Shown: positions 28,078-37,239, counted from the first letter of the stretch. The stretch is DNA of 61,719 nt from an uncultured Flavobacteriales bacterium (GCA_913058295.1 CAJXRD010000012.1:1-61719); one strand, 5' to 3'. A program made the numbers and translations. The notes: generated by a model from the letters alone, not told the origin.

Positions 28078-28101
28078 TCCAACCTAAATAAATAGATTGG
28101 A
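28078..28101 (-). terminator. Terminator of tRNA-Asn
   Basis: Read leftward, TCCAATCT and AGGTTGGA pair over 8 bp (one T-G pair) and are followed by six T. It sits 10 bp after the tRNA 3' end. Confidence 0.85.
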
Positions 28102-28110
28102 CGTATTTTG

Positions 28111-28184
28111 CTCCTCTTCTTGGACTCGAACCAAGGACACCCTGATTAACAGTCAGGTGCTCTAACCAACTGAGCTAAAGAGGA
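28111..28184 (-). tRNA. tRNA-Asn (anticodon GTT)
   Basis: A 74-nt cloverleaf: acceptor TCCTCTT paired with AAGAGGA, D arm AGCTCAGTTGGTTAGAGC, anticodon stem CCTGA/TCAGG around CTGTTAA with anticodon GTT, T arm CTTGG-TTCGAGT-CCAAG, discriminator G. CCA is not encoded. It is flanked by its own promoter and terminator, so it is a single-gene unit. Confidence 0.97.
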
Positions 28185-28257
28185 ATTTATTTTTTTTTAC
28201 TAATTTTAAGAACTTGTATTTACTTATTCAACGTTATTTTTGCTGCTTAAGCGGGTG

Positions 28258-28287
28258 CAAATATAAATTTTTTTTTATCTGTAACAA
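28258..28287 (-). promoter_or_regulatory. Promoter of tRNA-Asn
   Basis: On the minus strand TTG, 19 bp, then TATATTTG. This is an exact match to the Bacteroidota housekeeping consensus TTG-N19-TAnnTTTG. The tRNA begins about 65 bp downstream of the expected start. Confidence 0.82.
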
Positions 28288-28307
28288 ACGTTTTTATAAG
28301 TTTTTAC

Positions 28308-29633
28308 TTAATTAAATAACCAACGATAAATATCATTCCCATTTGCAAACAAAACCAAAGCAATTAATAGAAAGAATCCTACCATCTGTGCGTATTCCAT
28401 CACCTTTTCGTTTGGCTTGCGTCCTGTTGCCATTTCATACAATAAAAACACTACGTGTCCCCCATCTAATGCAGGGATAGGTAATATATTCATAAAGGCT
28501 AATATAATAGATATTAATGCTGTGGTATGCCAAAACGCTAACCAACTCCACTGTCCTGGAAATAAATTAGCAATTGCTCCAAAGCCACCTACCTGCGTTG
28601 CTCCTTCTTTAGTAAACACATATTTAAACTGCTTTACATAATCTTTTAATATATTATATCCATATCCTGTACCTCTACCTAAACTTTGAACAAAACTATA
28701 TTTTACCGTTTTATAAGCACCAATATATTCTCTTCCAAAATTATTAATTCCTACTTTTCCATCTTCGTTAGGTTGAATAGAAATTTGTTGTATTGCCCCA
28801 TTTCTTTCTATTACTAAATCCACATTTGTATTTGCTTTTTTAGAAATTTGTTCTGAAAGATCTGCCCACATCGTTACGGCTACACCATCTACGGAAATTA
28901 TTTTATCTCCTATTTGTAAGCCTGCTTTTTCTGCTGGGTAATTTGGAATTACAGTATCTAACACAGTGGTTCTCGCGGGCTGAAAAGGATGTAGTTCTCC
29001 AGCTTTAAACATAGTCATTCCAATATCTTCAGGAACGCTTAATGTTTCAGTATTTCCTCCAAGATGTTTTACTGTTATTGAACTTACATCTCTTAAAAAT
29101 AGAGATTTATTTAAATTATTAAGGTTTTCTAAATCTTCTCCATTCAGTTTTAAAACTTGATCTCCATTTTTAAATCCTAAATCTTTAAAGGTTTGAGTAA
29201 CTGAAAAACCATTTGGCATCTCTTCTGCAGTAACAATTTTTTGCCCAGTGAAGTAAAAAATACAAATGTATATTACAACTCCAACGATAATGTTTACCGT
29301 AACCCCACCTAACATGATAATTAATCGTTGCCAAGCTGGTTTAGATCTAAACTCCCAAGGTTGCGGTGGTAAAGCCATCTGCTCCTTGTCCATACTTTCG
29401 TCGATCATTCCAGATATTTTTACATATCCTCCTAATGGCAACCATCCTATACCATAAGTGGTTTCTCCTATTTTCTTTTTAAATAAAGAAAACTTTACAT
29501 CGAAGAAAAGATAAAACTTCTCTACACGAGTTTTAAATAATTTAGCAGGGATAAAATGTCCCAACTCGTGAAGAACAATTAGTAAAGAAAGGCTTAATAA
29601 AAGCTGAATCGCTTTAACAGCAAATGGACTCAT
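28308..29633 (-). CDS. rseP: Site-2 protease RseP
   Basis: A 441-residue membrane metalloprotease that cuts membrane-bound substrates such as anti-sigma factors and signal-peptide remnants. The zinc motif HELGH has His22, Glu23 and His26 in the first membrane helix. The third ligand motif, NILPIPALDGG, lies in a late helix. Between them are two PDZ-like domains (about 110-200 and 205-290, with NYPAEKAGLQIGDKIISVDG). Length is normal for the family. It is alone on its strand, divergent from the Sco gene, and has a good promoter at 29653-29681. Confidence 0.95.
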   Translation of the reverse strand: MSPFAVKAIQLLLSLSLLIVLHELGHFIPAKLFKTRVEKFYLFFDVKFSLFKKKIGETTYGIGWLPLGGYVKISGMIDESMDKEQMALPPQPWEFRSKPAWQRLIIMLGGVTVNIIVGVVIYICIFYFTGQKIVTAEEMPNGFSVTQTFKDLGFKNGDQVLKLNGEDLENLNNLNKSLFLRDVSSITVKHLGGNTETLSVPEDIGMTMFKAGELHPFQPARTTVLDTVIPNYPAEKAGLQIGDKIISVDGVAVTMWADLSEQISKKANTNVDLVIERNGAIQQISIQPNEDGKVGINNFGREYIGAYKTVKYSFVQSLGRGTGYGYNILKDYVKQFKYVFTKEGATQVGGFGAIANLFPGQWSWLAFWHTTALISIILAFMNILPIPALDGGHVVFLLYEMATGRKPNEKVMEYAQMVGFFLLIALVLFANGNDIYRWLFN

Positions 29634-29652
29634 AGTCTATAAAATTAACGTG

Positions 29653-29681
29653 CAAAAGTAGCCTTTTATAGTTGGTTACAA
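29653..29681 (-). promoter_or_regulatory. Promoter of rseP
   Basis: On the minus strand TTG, 18 bp, then TACTTTTG, fitting the Bacteroidota consensus. The box ends 19 bp before the rseP ATG. Confidence 0.75.
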
Positions 29682-29744
29682 AAATTAAGTCTCTCTTTAA
29701 CAAAAATTAACACCTGCTTCTTCAATATTTAAATTATTAGCAGT

Positions 29745-29752
29745 TAATTTTG
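29745..29752 (+). promoter_or_regulatory. Possible -7 box of the Sco gene
   Basis: TAATTTTG fits TAnnTTTG and lies 20 bp before the ATG. No clear TTG is found at the matching upstream distance. Confidence 0.4.
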
Positions 29753-29772
29753 CTCTTTTATTTTTAAGCCCA

Positions 29773-30438
29773 ATGCTACAATTTTTTTCTAGATTTAAAT
29801 TTTTGGCGATAGTCCTTTTTGTGATTTCCTGTATAATTATTACAATAATCTATCAAATATTAAAACCGAAAGAAGTCCTACCTGTTTTTCAACCTGCAGG
29901 AGTAAATACAGAATTGGTGGATAGCACCATTCAACACGTGAAAAAATACCACACTATTACCGATTTTTCCTTAACAAATCAAAACGGTAAAACCATTACG
30001 CAAGAAGATTATAAGGACAAAATATATGTTGCCGATTTCTTTTTTACTACCTGTTTAACCATTTGTCCAATCATGACTGATAATATGGTTGTTCTTCAAG
30101 AAAAATTAAAAAATGATTCTGATGTAATGTTGCTATCACATTCTGTAACTCCTGTAATCGATAGTGTAGCACAATTAAAAAAATATGCTCTTGAAAAAGG
30201 CGTGAATGACGCAAAGTGGAATTTGCTTACTGGCGATAAAAAACAAATTTATGCCCTAGCTCGTAAATCCTACCTCGCTGTTAAAGAAGATGGAAATGGA
30301 GATGAATACGACATGATACATACCGAGAATTTTATATTAGTAGACCAAAAAAAACGTATTCGAGGCTTTTATGATGGTACTCAAGAAGAGGATATCGAAC
30401 AGCTCTTAAAGGACATTCAGATTCTTAAAAAAGATTAG
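29773..30438 (+). CDS. Sco1/SenC-family copper protein
   Basis: A 221-residue thioredoxin-fold protein anchored by an N-terminal helix (about 8-28). It has the copper-binding and redox motif CLTIC (CxxxC, followed by P) and the conserved distal His in MIHTENFILVD. Sco proteins deliver copper to, or reduce, the CuA site of cytochrome oxidase. The order of blocks (DFSLTNQNGKTIT, FFFTTC, GFYDGTQ) is that of the family. The feo genes follow about 100 bp later on the same strand, after a separate -7 box. Confidence 0.9.
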   Translation: MLQFFSRFKFLAIVLFVISCIIITIIYQILKPKEVLPVFQPAGVNTELVDSTIQHVKKYHTITDFSLTNQNGKTITQEDYKDKIYVADFFFTTCLTICPIMTDNMVVLQEKLKNDSDVMLLSHSVTPVIDSVAQLKKYALEKGVNDAKWNLLTGDKKQIYALARKSYLAVKEDGNGDEYDMIHTENFILVDQKKRIRGFYDGTQEEDIEQLLKDIQILKKD

Positions 30439-30506
30439 AATCCTAGAAGGGGTTGCATTTAAAAATCTTTTTTTACTGTACATTTCTCCATGTCCATTAG
30501 ATAGTC

Positions 30507-30514
30507 TACTTTTG
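30507..30514 (+). promoter_or_regulatory. Possible -7 box of the feo operon
   Basis: TACTTTTG fits TAnnTTTG, 27 bp before the chosen feoA start. No TTG at the expected -33 position, as is common for regulated promoters. No Fur-type inverted repeat was recognised. Confidence 0.45.
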
Positions 30515-30541
30515 TTGTTTAAAATGAATCTAAATAAGAAT

Positions 30542-30772
30542 ATGAAGTCTATTACTTCTTTAAAAATTGGACAACGTGCTATTATCAAGGAGTTTTCGGT
30601 AGACGTTGTACCATTAAAACTTTTAGAGATGGGATGCCTTCCAGGCAATGAAGTAATGCTCATTCAAGCAGCTCCATTTAGCGACCCTTTATATCTTACC
30701 ATAAACGGGAGTCACCTTGCAATAAGAAAAGATATGGCTTCACAAATTGAAATTGAACTTATCAATGGCTAA
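30542..30772 (+). CDS. feoA: Ferrous iron transport protein FeoA
   Basis: A 76-residue SH3-like protein (MKSITSLKIGQRAII, LLEMGCLPGNEV, LYLTINGSHLAIRKDMA) that works with FeoB in Fe(II) uptake at the cytoplasmic face. Earlier in-frame starts exist (TTG at 30512, ATG at 30524). I choose 30542 because it gives the usual FeoA length and leaves a leader after the -7 box. It overlaps feoB by 8 bp, so translation is coupled. Confidence 0.88.
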   Translation: MKSITSLKIGQRAIIKEFSVDVVPLKLLEMGCLPGNEVMLIQAAPFSDPLYLTINGSHLAIRKDMASQIEIELING

Positions 30773-32864
30773 ACAAATAAATGTTGCACTCATTGGTAAT
30801 CCAAATACAGGGAAAACTTCTGTTTTTAATAAATTAACTGGTCTCAATCAAAAAGTTGGAAATTATCCCGGAATAACCGTAGAAAAAAAACAAGGGACTT
30901 GTAGGTTACAGCGTAATTTAAAAGCACATGTTATAGATTTACCTGGGACATACAGTCTTAATGCCTCCTCTTTAGATGAAAATGTAGTCATCCAATTGTT
31001 GTTAAATAAAAATGACAAGGACTATCCTGATGTTGCAATTGTTGTTGCCGATATAGAAAATTTAAAACGAAATCTTCTTCTTTTTACGCAAATTAAAGAT
31101 TTGGGGATTCCTTCTATTTTGGTAATTAATATGGCAGACCGTATGAAACGTAAAGCCATAAGCCTAGATATTGAAAAATTAGAAAAAGAATTAAATACAA
31201 AAATAGCATTAGTTAGTTCTCGAAAAGAAACTGGATTTGAGTATTTAAAAGAGCTCATTTCAAACTACCAACTACTTTCTATAGAACCTTGCTTAAACGC
31301 ATCTTCTATTGCTCCAGAATATTTTGAAAGACTAAAGAAAGCTTTTCCAAGTCAAGACCAATACAAACTTTGGTTGGTGATAACTCACGACATTAGTTTT
31401 GGTAAATTAAATAGAAATACCATAAAAGGAGAAGTTCCTTTTCAAACAGAGTCTATTGGAAATCTGAAACGTTTAAAACAGAAAGAAACCATAGTTCGTT
31501 ACCAATTTATCAATAAAGTACTTAAGGAAACTCTTAAGGTTGATAAAGAAAATGCTAAAGATTTACGAAGTAGGTTGGATAGAGTTCTTACTCATAAAGT
31601 ATGGGGATATGTGATTTTTATTGTCATTCTATTTGTTATTTTTCAAGCTATATTTGAATGGAGTACCTATCCAATGGACTTTATCGACGGTTCTTTTACT
31701 TCCTTAAGTGAATGGCTAAAAGTTAATCTACCCCCTGGAAAATTTTCAGATTTAATTTCTGAAGGAATTATTCCTGGACTTGGTGGAATAGTAATATTTA
31801 TTCCACAAATTGCTTTCCTATTTCTTTTTATATCCCTTCTAGAAGAAAGTGGATATATGAGTAGGGTGGTATTTTTAATGGATCGAGTTATGCGTCGTTT
31901 TGGCTTAAGTGGAAAAAGTATCGTCCCTTTAGTTTCAGGTACTGCTTGTGCTATTCCAGCTATAATGGCAACCCGAAATATTGAAAATTGGAAAGAGCGT
32001 CTTATCACAATTTTAGTAACTCCCTTCACCACTTGTTCTGCAAGACTTCCTGTTTATTTAATTATAATAGCAATTGTAATTCCCGAAGGTCGTATTTGGG
32101 GAATATTTAGCTTACAAGGCTTAACATTATTAAGCCTTTATTTATTAGGATTTGGTGCAGCTATATTTGCTGCGTATGTTTTAGATAAATATTTAAAAGT
32201 AAAAAGCAAATCCTTTTTTGTAATTGAAATGCCCAATTATAAAATCCCGATGCTAAAGAATGTAGCATTAAATGTTATTGAAAAAACAAAGGCATTTGTA
32301 TTTGGGGCAGGTAAAATAATATTAGCAATCTCCATTATATTATGGGTATTGGCTTCTTATGGCCCTGGTGATTTCAATAATGCTGAAGAAATAGTTATAA
32401 AAAACAATTCTTCACATAGCCTTGAACAAGAGGAATTAGACACAAAAATCGCATCTTTTAAATTAGAACATTCCTATATTGGTATTGCTGGAAAAGCAAT
32501 TGAGCCAGCAGTAAAACCATTGGGATACGATTGGAAAATTGGGATTGCATTAATAAGTTCTTTTGCAGCAAGAGAAGTATTTGTTGGTACACTGGCTACA
32601 ATTTATAGTGTAGGATCTGATGATGAAGAAACCATAAAAAACAGAATGAAAGCTGAAGTAATTTCAGGAACCAACAAACCTTTATTTAATTTAGCTAGTG
32701 GAATTTCTTTATTACTGTTTTACGCTTTTGCAATGCAGTGTATGAGCACCTTAGCTGTTGTAAAAAGAGAAACTAATTCTTGGCGTTGGCCACTTTGGCA
32801 ATTAGTTTCCATGACTGCAATTGCATATGTCACCGCTTTAATTGCTTATCAAATATTAAAATAA
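30765..32864 (+). CDS. feoB: Ferrous iron transporter FeoB
   Basis: A 699-residue Fe(II) permease of the inner membrane. The N-terminal G domain has GNPNTGKT (residues 11-18), the G3 motif DLPGTYSL and the G4 motif NMAD. A helical spacer to about 270 precedes two Gate regions with the conserved GKSIVPLVSGTACAIPA and FAAREVFVG stretches and about ten membrane helices. The ATG at 30765 is the correct start; an upstream TTG in frame lies inside feoA. The next gene begins 1 bp after its stop. Confidence 0.96.
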   Translation: MAKQINVALIGNPNTGKTSVFNKLTGLNQKVGNYPGITVEKKQGTCRLQRNLKAHVIDLPGTYSLNASSLDENVVIQLLLNKNDKDYPDVAIVVADIENLKRNLLLFTQIKDLGIPSILVINMADRMKRKAISLDIEKLEKELNTKIALVSSRKETGFEYLKELISNYQLLSIEPCLNASSIAPEYFERLKKAFPSQDQYKLWLVITHDISFGKLNRNTIKGEVPFQTESIGNLKRLKQKETIVRYQFINKVLKETLKVDKENAKDLRSRLDRVLTHKVWGYVIFIVILFVIFQAIFEWSTYPMDFIDGSFTSLSEWLKVNLPPGKFSDLISEGIIPGLGGIVIFIPQIAFLFLFISLLEESGYMSRVVFLMDRVMRRFGLSGKSIVPLVSGTACAIPAIMATRNIENWKERLITILVTPFTTCSARLPVYLIIIAIVIPEGRIWGIFSLQGLTLLSLYLLGFGAAIFAAYVLDKYLKVKSKSFFVIEMPNYKIPMLKNVALNVIEKTKAFVFGAGKIILAISIILWVLASYGPGDFNNAEEIVIKNNSSHSLEQEELDTKIASFKLEHSYIGIAGKAIEPAVKPLGYDWKIGIALISSFAAREVFVGTLATIYSVGSDDEETIKNRMKAEVISGTNKPLFNLASGISLLLFYAFAMQCMSTLAVVKRETNSWRWPLWQLVSMTAIAYVTALIAYQILK

Positions 32865-32865
32865 T

Positions 32866-33027
32866 ATGTTACAAACAATATTAGTTATCATCACATTCTC
32901 TTTAGCAGCTGGTTTTTTACTTAAAAAGCTTGTATGGAAACCCATTTTTGGATCTAAAGGAAAAACTTTCGGAACTATAGATGGCGGAAATACTAAATGC
33001 GGAAAAAATGATTGTGGCTGTCATTAA
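32866..33027 (+). CDS. FeoB-associated Cys-rich small membrane protein
   Basis: A 53-residue protein that is easily missed. It begins MLQTILVIITFSLAAGFLL (one membrane helix), then basic residues, and ends NTKCGKNDCGCH. The Cys-x4-Cys-x-Cys tail matches the FeoB-associated protein family found after feoB in many Bacteroidota. Its start lies 1 bp after the feoB stop and the operon terminator follows within 50 bp. It may handle Fe(II) at the membrane or stabilise FeoB; its role is not established. Confidence 0.85.
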   Translation: MLQTILVIITFSLAAGFLLKKLVWKPIFGSKGKTFGTIDGGNTKCGKNDCGCH

Positions 33028-33072
33028 CCTTTTTATTAAATTTAATCGACTACCTTAACTTTAAGGCATAAA

Positions 33073-33106
33073 AATACCTCAGAAAGTTAAAACTTACTGA
33101 GGTATT
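33073..33106. terminator. Bidirectional terminator after the feo operon
   Basis: Perfect 10-bp stem AATACCTCAG/CTGAGGTATT with a 14-base loop, A-rich on the left and T-rich on the right. It serves both the feo operon and the convergent DUF4136 gene. Confidence 0.85.
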
Positions 33107-33133
33107 ATTTTATATAAATAATTCTCTATTAAA

Positions 33134-33700
33134 TTATTTAATTGGTTCTATCGGAAATTTCTTCATCAATTTCTTAACTGTTTTCGGAATTGACTTATCT
33201 CTCTTTTTTGGGTTTTCTTTTACAGTACCACTAACCACTCCTTGCCAAATAAGTTGATTGGTTTTATTATCGTAAACATCCATCACAAGGGTTCCTTTTA
33301 TATAATCATCCTCACTGTAGGTAGTATTCGCATAACCGGATCCCCAGCCCCAGCCACCACGACGATATCTACCATAGCCACCTCCGCCATAGTAATTTGT
33401 ATAGGCTGTTGTACTTGTTTTATGCTCTAAAACAAGATATAATGCTATTGCTAAATCACTGTCGTCTCCAGCTTTTTCCATTTCTCTAGAGCTAAATTCA
33501 TTTGCAAATGCTTTTCTCATACGTTCTTTATCAAGATCATTCATAAGTTGATCACTGTCTTTTTGCCAACCTAAAAAAGTAAAAGTCTTGTATTTGCTAA
33601 AATCAGCTTCTTTATCAAAATCAATCGTAACTTTTTGAGCATTCATATGTACTGAAAAAATGATTGCCATTATCATTAATAGTGTGCTTTTTGTTTTCAT
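33134..33700 (-). CDS. DUF4136 exported protein
   Basis: A 188-residue protein with a signal peptide (ending VHMNAQ) and the DUF4136 pattern: DFDKEADFSKYKTFTF at the start, LVMDVYDNKTNQLIWQGVVSG near the end. A Gly/Tyr/Arg-rich insertion (YYGGGGYGRYRRGGWGWG) in the middle is typical of flavobacterial members. Members are outer-membrane-associated and of unknown role. It lies 70 bp downstream of the small protein that ends the metal operon, and may or may not be cotranscribed. Confidence 0.8.
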   Translation of the reverse strand: MKTKSTLLMIMAIIFSVHMNAQKVTIDFDKEADFSKYKTFTFLGWQKDSDQLMNDLDKERMRKAFANEFSSREMEKAGDDSDLAIALYLVLEHKTSTTAYTNYYGGGGYGRYRRGGWGWGSGYANTTYSEDDYIKGTLVMDVYDNKTNQLIWQGVVSGTVKENPKKRDKSIPKTVKKLMKKFPIEPIK

Positions 33701-33770
33701 AGTTTTTATTTTTTGATGAAAGGGTATCTATTTTATAAAACCAATTATTGATTGAAGCTAATATATAAAA

Positions 33771-34187
33771 TTAATTCTCCAAATATACAAGCAGTATATA
33801 GGCTGCACCTTCAACAGCTTCCTTAGAATTTGGATAAGGGCTTAAATTTAATCCAATTACTTTTGAATTGTTATAAGAAAACAATTTTTTATCATCTGAT
33901 TCTCCAGGTTTTACTTTCCCGAAAATAAGTGTTTTTTCAATCTTTTCATTCCCTTTTTCAGAAACCTCTACTAATACCCTTGCTCTTCCAGCCCATATAC
34001 ATGTCGTGTTTTCTGGACAACGAGAATCTTCTAAAACTTTAATAAACTTTATCGTATGATTTTCTAAAGTAATGGTTTCGCCTAACAGAATCTTAATCGC
34101 AATTTTAGGAGACTCTATTTTTTCTTCTTGTGAAAAAACAAATGAAGAAATAAATACCATAAATAAGACAACAAATATATTTTTCAT
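33771..34187 (-). CDS. Small exported protein with DSRCP/CIWAG motif
   Basis: A 138-residue protein with a signal peptide (ending SSFVFSQ) and a compact beta-rich mature part. The motif DSRCPENTTCIWAG, with two Cys six residues apart, is a recurring signature of Bacteroidota exported proteins of unknown function. It starts 29 bp after the last permease gene of the metal operon on the same strand, so cotranscription is likely. A metal-related role is only inferred from position. Confidence 0.68.
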   Translation of the reverse strand: MKNIFVVLFMVFISSFVFSQEEKIESPKIAIKILLGETITLENHTIKFIKVLEDSRCPENTTCIWAGRARVLVEVSEKGNEKIEKTLIFGKVKPGESDDKKLFSYNNSKVIGLNLSPYPNSKEAVEGAAYILLVYLEN

Positions 34188-34216
34188 AATATTTTAATTT
34201 TTATAGAACTGAAAAT

Positions 34217-35377
34217 TTAACCTCTAAATAAGAAAAAATCATCTTTCATGTGTTCAATTTTCTCATCTGTATTAGTAACAATATAGTCAATAGCAAGATT
34301 TGTAAATTCTTGTCCCTTATCGGTTAAACTTACTATTTCATTATTTATTAATATTAGATTATTTTTTAATGCTAAATCTAATATTTTTTTAGAATTTATC
34401 TTATGCCAATTTATATGTTCATTTAAATGATTAATATGGCGTTCCGTAGTTTCGGTATGATTATTTAAATGCAACATAAAAGTAAGTAACATTACTTCTT
34501 TTTTCTGTTGTCTATGCATTATCAAAACTGAAATTAATCCCTTTTTCGGTGCTGTTAAATATACTATTAAGAATAAGATTCCTAAGATGGTTGTTATAGA
34601 ACCAGATATCGATGCATCTAAAAAATGGGCCAGCCAATAACCTCCTAGAGCAGAAATGATGCCAAAGAGTATAGACAAGATCATCATCTTTTTTAAGTTG
34701 GATGTAAGTAAATATGCCGCCGCTGCTGGAGCAATCATTAAAGCAACTACTAGTATCGCACCAACAGCATCAAAAGCTCCTACTACTGTAATGGAAGAAA
34801 CTGACATTAATCCATAATGAAGTACTATTGGAGAAAACCCTAGAGCCGATGATAATCCCGCATCAAAAGTACTTACCTTTAGTTCTTTAAAAAACATAAA
34901 TAAAAGGATACAAGTACTAATTAAAATGGTCCCCATAACCCAAAGAGATTTTGTCCCAAAATCCTGGTCGCCAATTAATAAACGGTCAAAGGGTGCAAAA
35001 GCTAATTCTCCTAATAAAACTGCATCAATATCTAAATGTACATCATTTGCATTTTTAGCAATAAGTAAAACACCAATACTAAATAGGACCGGGAATACTA
35101 GGCCTATAGCAGTATCTTCTTTAACTAAACCTGTTTTTTGGATTGCTTCCACTAAAACGACTGTAATAACTCCAAAAATTGCTGCAAACAAAATTAATAA
35201 GGGAGAGTTTAAATCATGGGTTATTAAAAATCCAAGTACAATCCCTGGCAAAATAGAATGACTAATAGCATCACTAATAAGCGCCATTTTACGCAACACC
35301 AAGAAAACTCCAGGAATGGCACAAGCTATTGCTACAACAACAGCAATAAGTTGGATTTCAATTTGTGGTGTTGACAT
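34217..35377 (-). CDS. Metal ABC transporter permease with winged-helix tail (2)
   Basis: A 386-residue ABC-3 family permease (ZnuB/MntB type). Residues about 1-275 hold eight or nine membrane helices with family phrases ISDAISHSILPGIVLGF and VGAILVVALMIAPAAAAYLL. The last 100 residues are soluble and look like a DtxR-type winged helix (INWHKINSKKILDLALKN, IVSLTDKGQEF). The start overlaps the previous permease gene by 20 bp. The two permeases probably form a heterodimer with the ATPase encoded upstream. Confidence 0.87.
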   Translation of the reverse strand: MSTPQIEIQLIAVVVAIACAIPGVFLVLRKMALISDAISHSILPGIVLGFLITHDLNSPLLILFAAIFGVITVVLVEAIQKTGLVKEDTAIGLVFPVLFSIGVLLIAKNANDVHLDIDAVLLGELAFAPFDRLLIGDQDFGTKSLWVMGTILISTCILLFMFFKELKVSTFDAGLSSALGFSPIVLHYGLMSVSSITVVGAFDAVGAILVVALMIAPAAAAYLLTSNLKKMMILSILFGIISALGGYWLAHFLDASISGSITTILGILFLIVYLTAPKKGLISVLIMHRQQKKEVMLLTFMLHLNNHTETTERHINHLNEHINWHKINSKKILDLALKNNLILINNEIVSLTDKGQEFTNLAIDYIVTNTDEKIEHMKDDFFLFRG

Positions 35378-36497
35378 TTTCTATTTCGTTTTTTTTAAAC
35401 ATAGATGTAGCATGATGGTATCCTTTTTCTGTAAGAGACCAATCTTGCCCAGACACTAATATAAACCCCTTTGTTTCAAGTTGTTTTAACGTTTTAACTG
35501 TAAAGCCGTGAAAATTATTTAAAATTTTAATTGCATGTGGATGCCCTATATTTGTATGATCTTTTGCTATATCATACATAAATAATAATGTTTTGTTATG
35601 ATGCAATTCTCTTCTATTCTGAAGAAATTTATATTCTCTTAAAAGCAAACCTCTTTTGTGTGAAAAAATAAATGAAATAAACACAATACAACCTGCGATA
35701 AGTACTATAACTGGTCCAGTAGACAAATTGTTTTGACTAGCACTAATTGCAGTTCCTACTACTCCTGAAAATGCTCCAAAAACAGCTGCTAAACCAACCA
35801 TTACACTCAATTTATTTGTCCATTGTCTTGCTGCTGCAGCAGGAGCTAAAAGCATTGCACTCATAAGCACTACGCCTACAGTTTGTAATCCTAACACGAT
35901 CGCTAATACAATAAGAAACGTAATAAGAATATCTAGTAGCTTAGTATTAAATCCTAATGTATTTGCATACTCAACATCGAAAAGTAATATTTTAAACTCT
36001 TTCCAAAAAAGGAGTAATATAAATAAACTAGCGGTAGTTACTAGCAATAGAATTTGAACGTCTTTTTCGATTAATGTTGCTGCTTGACCAAATAAGTATT
36101 TATCTAATCCTGCTTGATTGGCATTGGGTTGTTTTTGGATAAATGTCAACAATAACATCCCAAAACCAAAAAATAATGATAAAACTAATCCTAATGCAGT
36201 ATCACTTTTAAGGTGCGTTTTTGAAACCATGGAGCGAATCCAAAATGTCCCTATTAAACCACTTACAAGTGCTCCTAAAAGCAACACATTAGAATCTTTT
36301 GCTCCTGTAATTAAAAAGGCTAGTGCAATACCTGGCAATGCAGCATGTGAGATTGCATCCCCTAATAAGCTTTGTTTTCTTAGTACAGCAAAACTTCCAA
36401 GCATTCCACAAATAGCTCCCAATAATGCAGTTCCTAGACTAATCGTACGTAAGGTATAATCTGAAAAAAGTAAGGAAAAGTATTCTGAAAAACTCAT
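35358..36497 (-). CDS. Metal ABC transporter permease with winged-helix tail (1)
   Basis: A 379-residue ABC-3 permease: LLGDAISHAALPGIALAFL and VGVVLMSAMLLAPAAAARQW in the membrane part, then a soluble tail of about 95 residues (LLFMYDIAKDHTNIGHPHAIKIL, then WSLTEKGYHHATSM) resembling the winged helix of DtxR-family regulators. The start overlaps the ATPase stop by one base (TAATG). Two similar permeases with similar tails point to an old duplication. The tails could sense cytoplasmic metal; this is inference. Confidence 0.87.
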   Translation of the reverse strand: MSFSEYFSLLFSDYTLRTISLGTALLGAICGMLGSFAVLRKQSLLGDAISHAALPGIALAFLITGAKDSNVLLLGALVSGLIGTFWIRSMVSKTHLKSDTALGLVLSLFFGFGMLLLTFIQKQPNANQAGLDKYLFGQAATLIEKDVQILLLVTTASLFILLLFWKEFKILLFDVEYANTLGFNTKLLDILITFLIVLAIVLGLQTVGVVLMSAMLLAPAAAARQWTNKLSVMVGLAAVFGAFSGVVGTAISASQNNLSTGPVIVLIAGCIVFISFIFSHKRGLLLREYKFLQNRRELHHNKTLLFMYDIAKDHTNIGHPHAIKILNNFHGFTVKTLKQLETKGFILVSGQDWSLTEKGYHHATSMFKKNEIENVNTTN

Positions 36498-37234
36498 TAT
36501 TTATTGATAGCTACTTTATAATTTATTCCATATGTTTTTGTAAGATTATCATCATTAAATATATCTTTTACAGGTCCTGTAGCTATTTTTTTTACATTTA
36601 AAAAAGTTACCCAATCAAAATATTCTGGAACAGTTTGCAAATCGTGATGTACCACCACAACCGTTTTTCCAGATTTTCGTAACTCCTTAAGTATATTTAT
36701 AATAGCAATTTCTGTAGAAGCATCCACCCCTTGAAATGGTTCATCCATAAAATAGATGGAAGCGTTTTGAACTAATGCCCGTGCAAGAAATATTCGCTGT
36801 TGTTGGCCGCCACTTAATTGACTTATTTGTCTGTTTTTAAAAGAAAGCATGCCTACTTTTTCTAAAGCTTCTAATGCTTGTTTTTTTTCTTTAGCTCCAG
36901 GTCTTTTTATCCAACCTAAATCACCATAAGTTCCCATTAAAACAACATCTTGTGCAGTAGTAGGAAAATCCCAATCTACACTTCCCTTTTGAGGCACATA
37001 TGCTACATGTTTTCTTTGTTTTTTATAGGGTTTGTCAAAAATTGTAATACTTCCGGCAATCGGTTTTATTATTCCTAAAATTGACTTAATTAATGTTGAT
37101 TTACCTGCACCATTTGGACCAACAATTGCCATTAAAACTCCTTCCGGTATTTCTAAATCAATATCCCATAAAACTGGTTTATAATTATAAGCTACCGTTA
37201 AATCATCTACACGAACTGCAATTGGATTTTTCAT
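36497..37234 (-). CDS. Metal ABC transporter ATP-binding protein
   Basis: A 245-residue ABC ATPase: Walker [11 protein letters not shown]-loop in [12 protein letters not shown], signature LSGGQQQR, Walker B IYFMDEP, switch His in VVVHHD. The VDWDFP phrase is typical of manganese/zinc/iron ABC-3 systems. It starts 5 bp after the binding-protein gene and energises uptake through the two permeases. Confidence 0.95.
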   Translation of the reverse strand: MKNPIAVRVDDLTVAYNYKPVLWDIDLEIPEGVLMAIVGPNGAGKSTLIKSILGIIKPIAGSITIFDKPYKKQRKHVAYVPQKGSVDWDFPTTAQDVVLMGTYGDLGWIKRPGAKEKKQALEALEKVGMLSFKNRQISQLSGGQQQRIFLARALVQNASIYFMDEPFQGVDASTEIAIINILKELRKSGKTVVVVHHDLQTVPEYFDWVTFLNVKKIATGPVKDIFNDDNLTKTYGINYKVAINK

Positions 37235-37239
37235 TTAAA

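Noticed and set aside
30747-30764. Extended TTG start for feoB, and TTG/ATG starts at 30512 and 30524 for feoA
   Set aside because: The extensions fall inside the preceding gene or before the expected transcript start and add residues not typical of the families.
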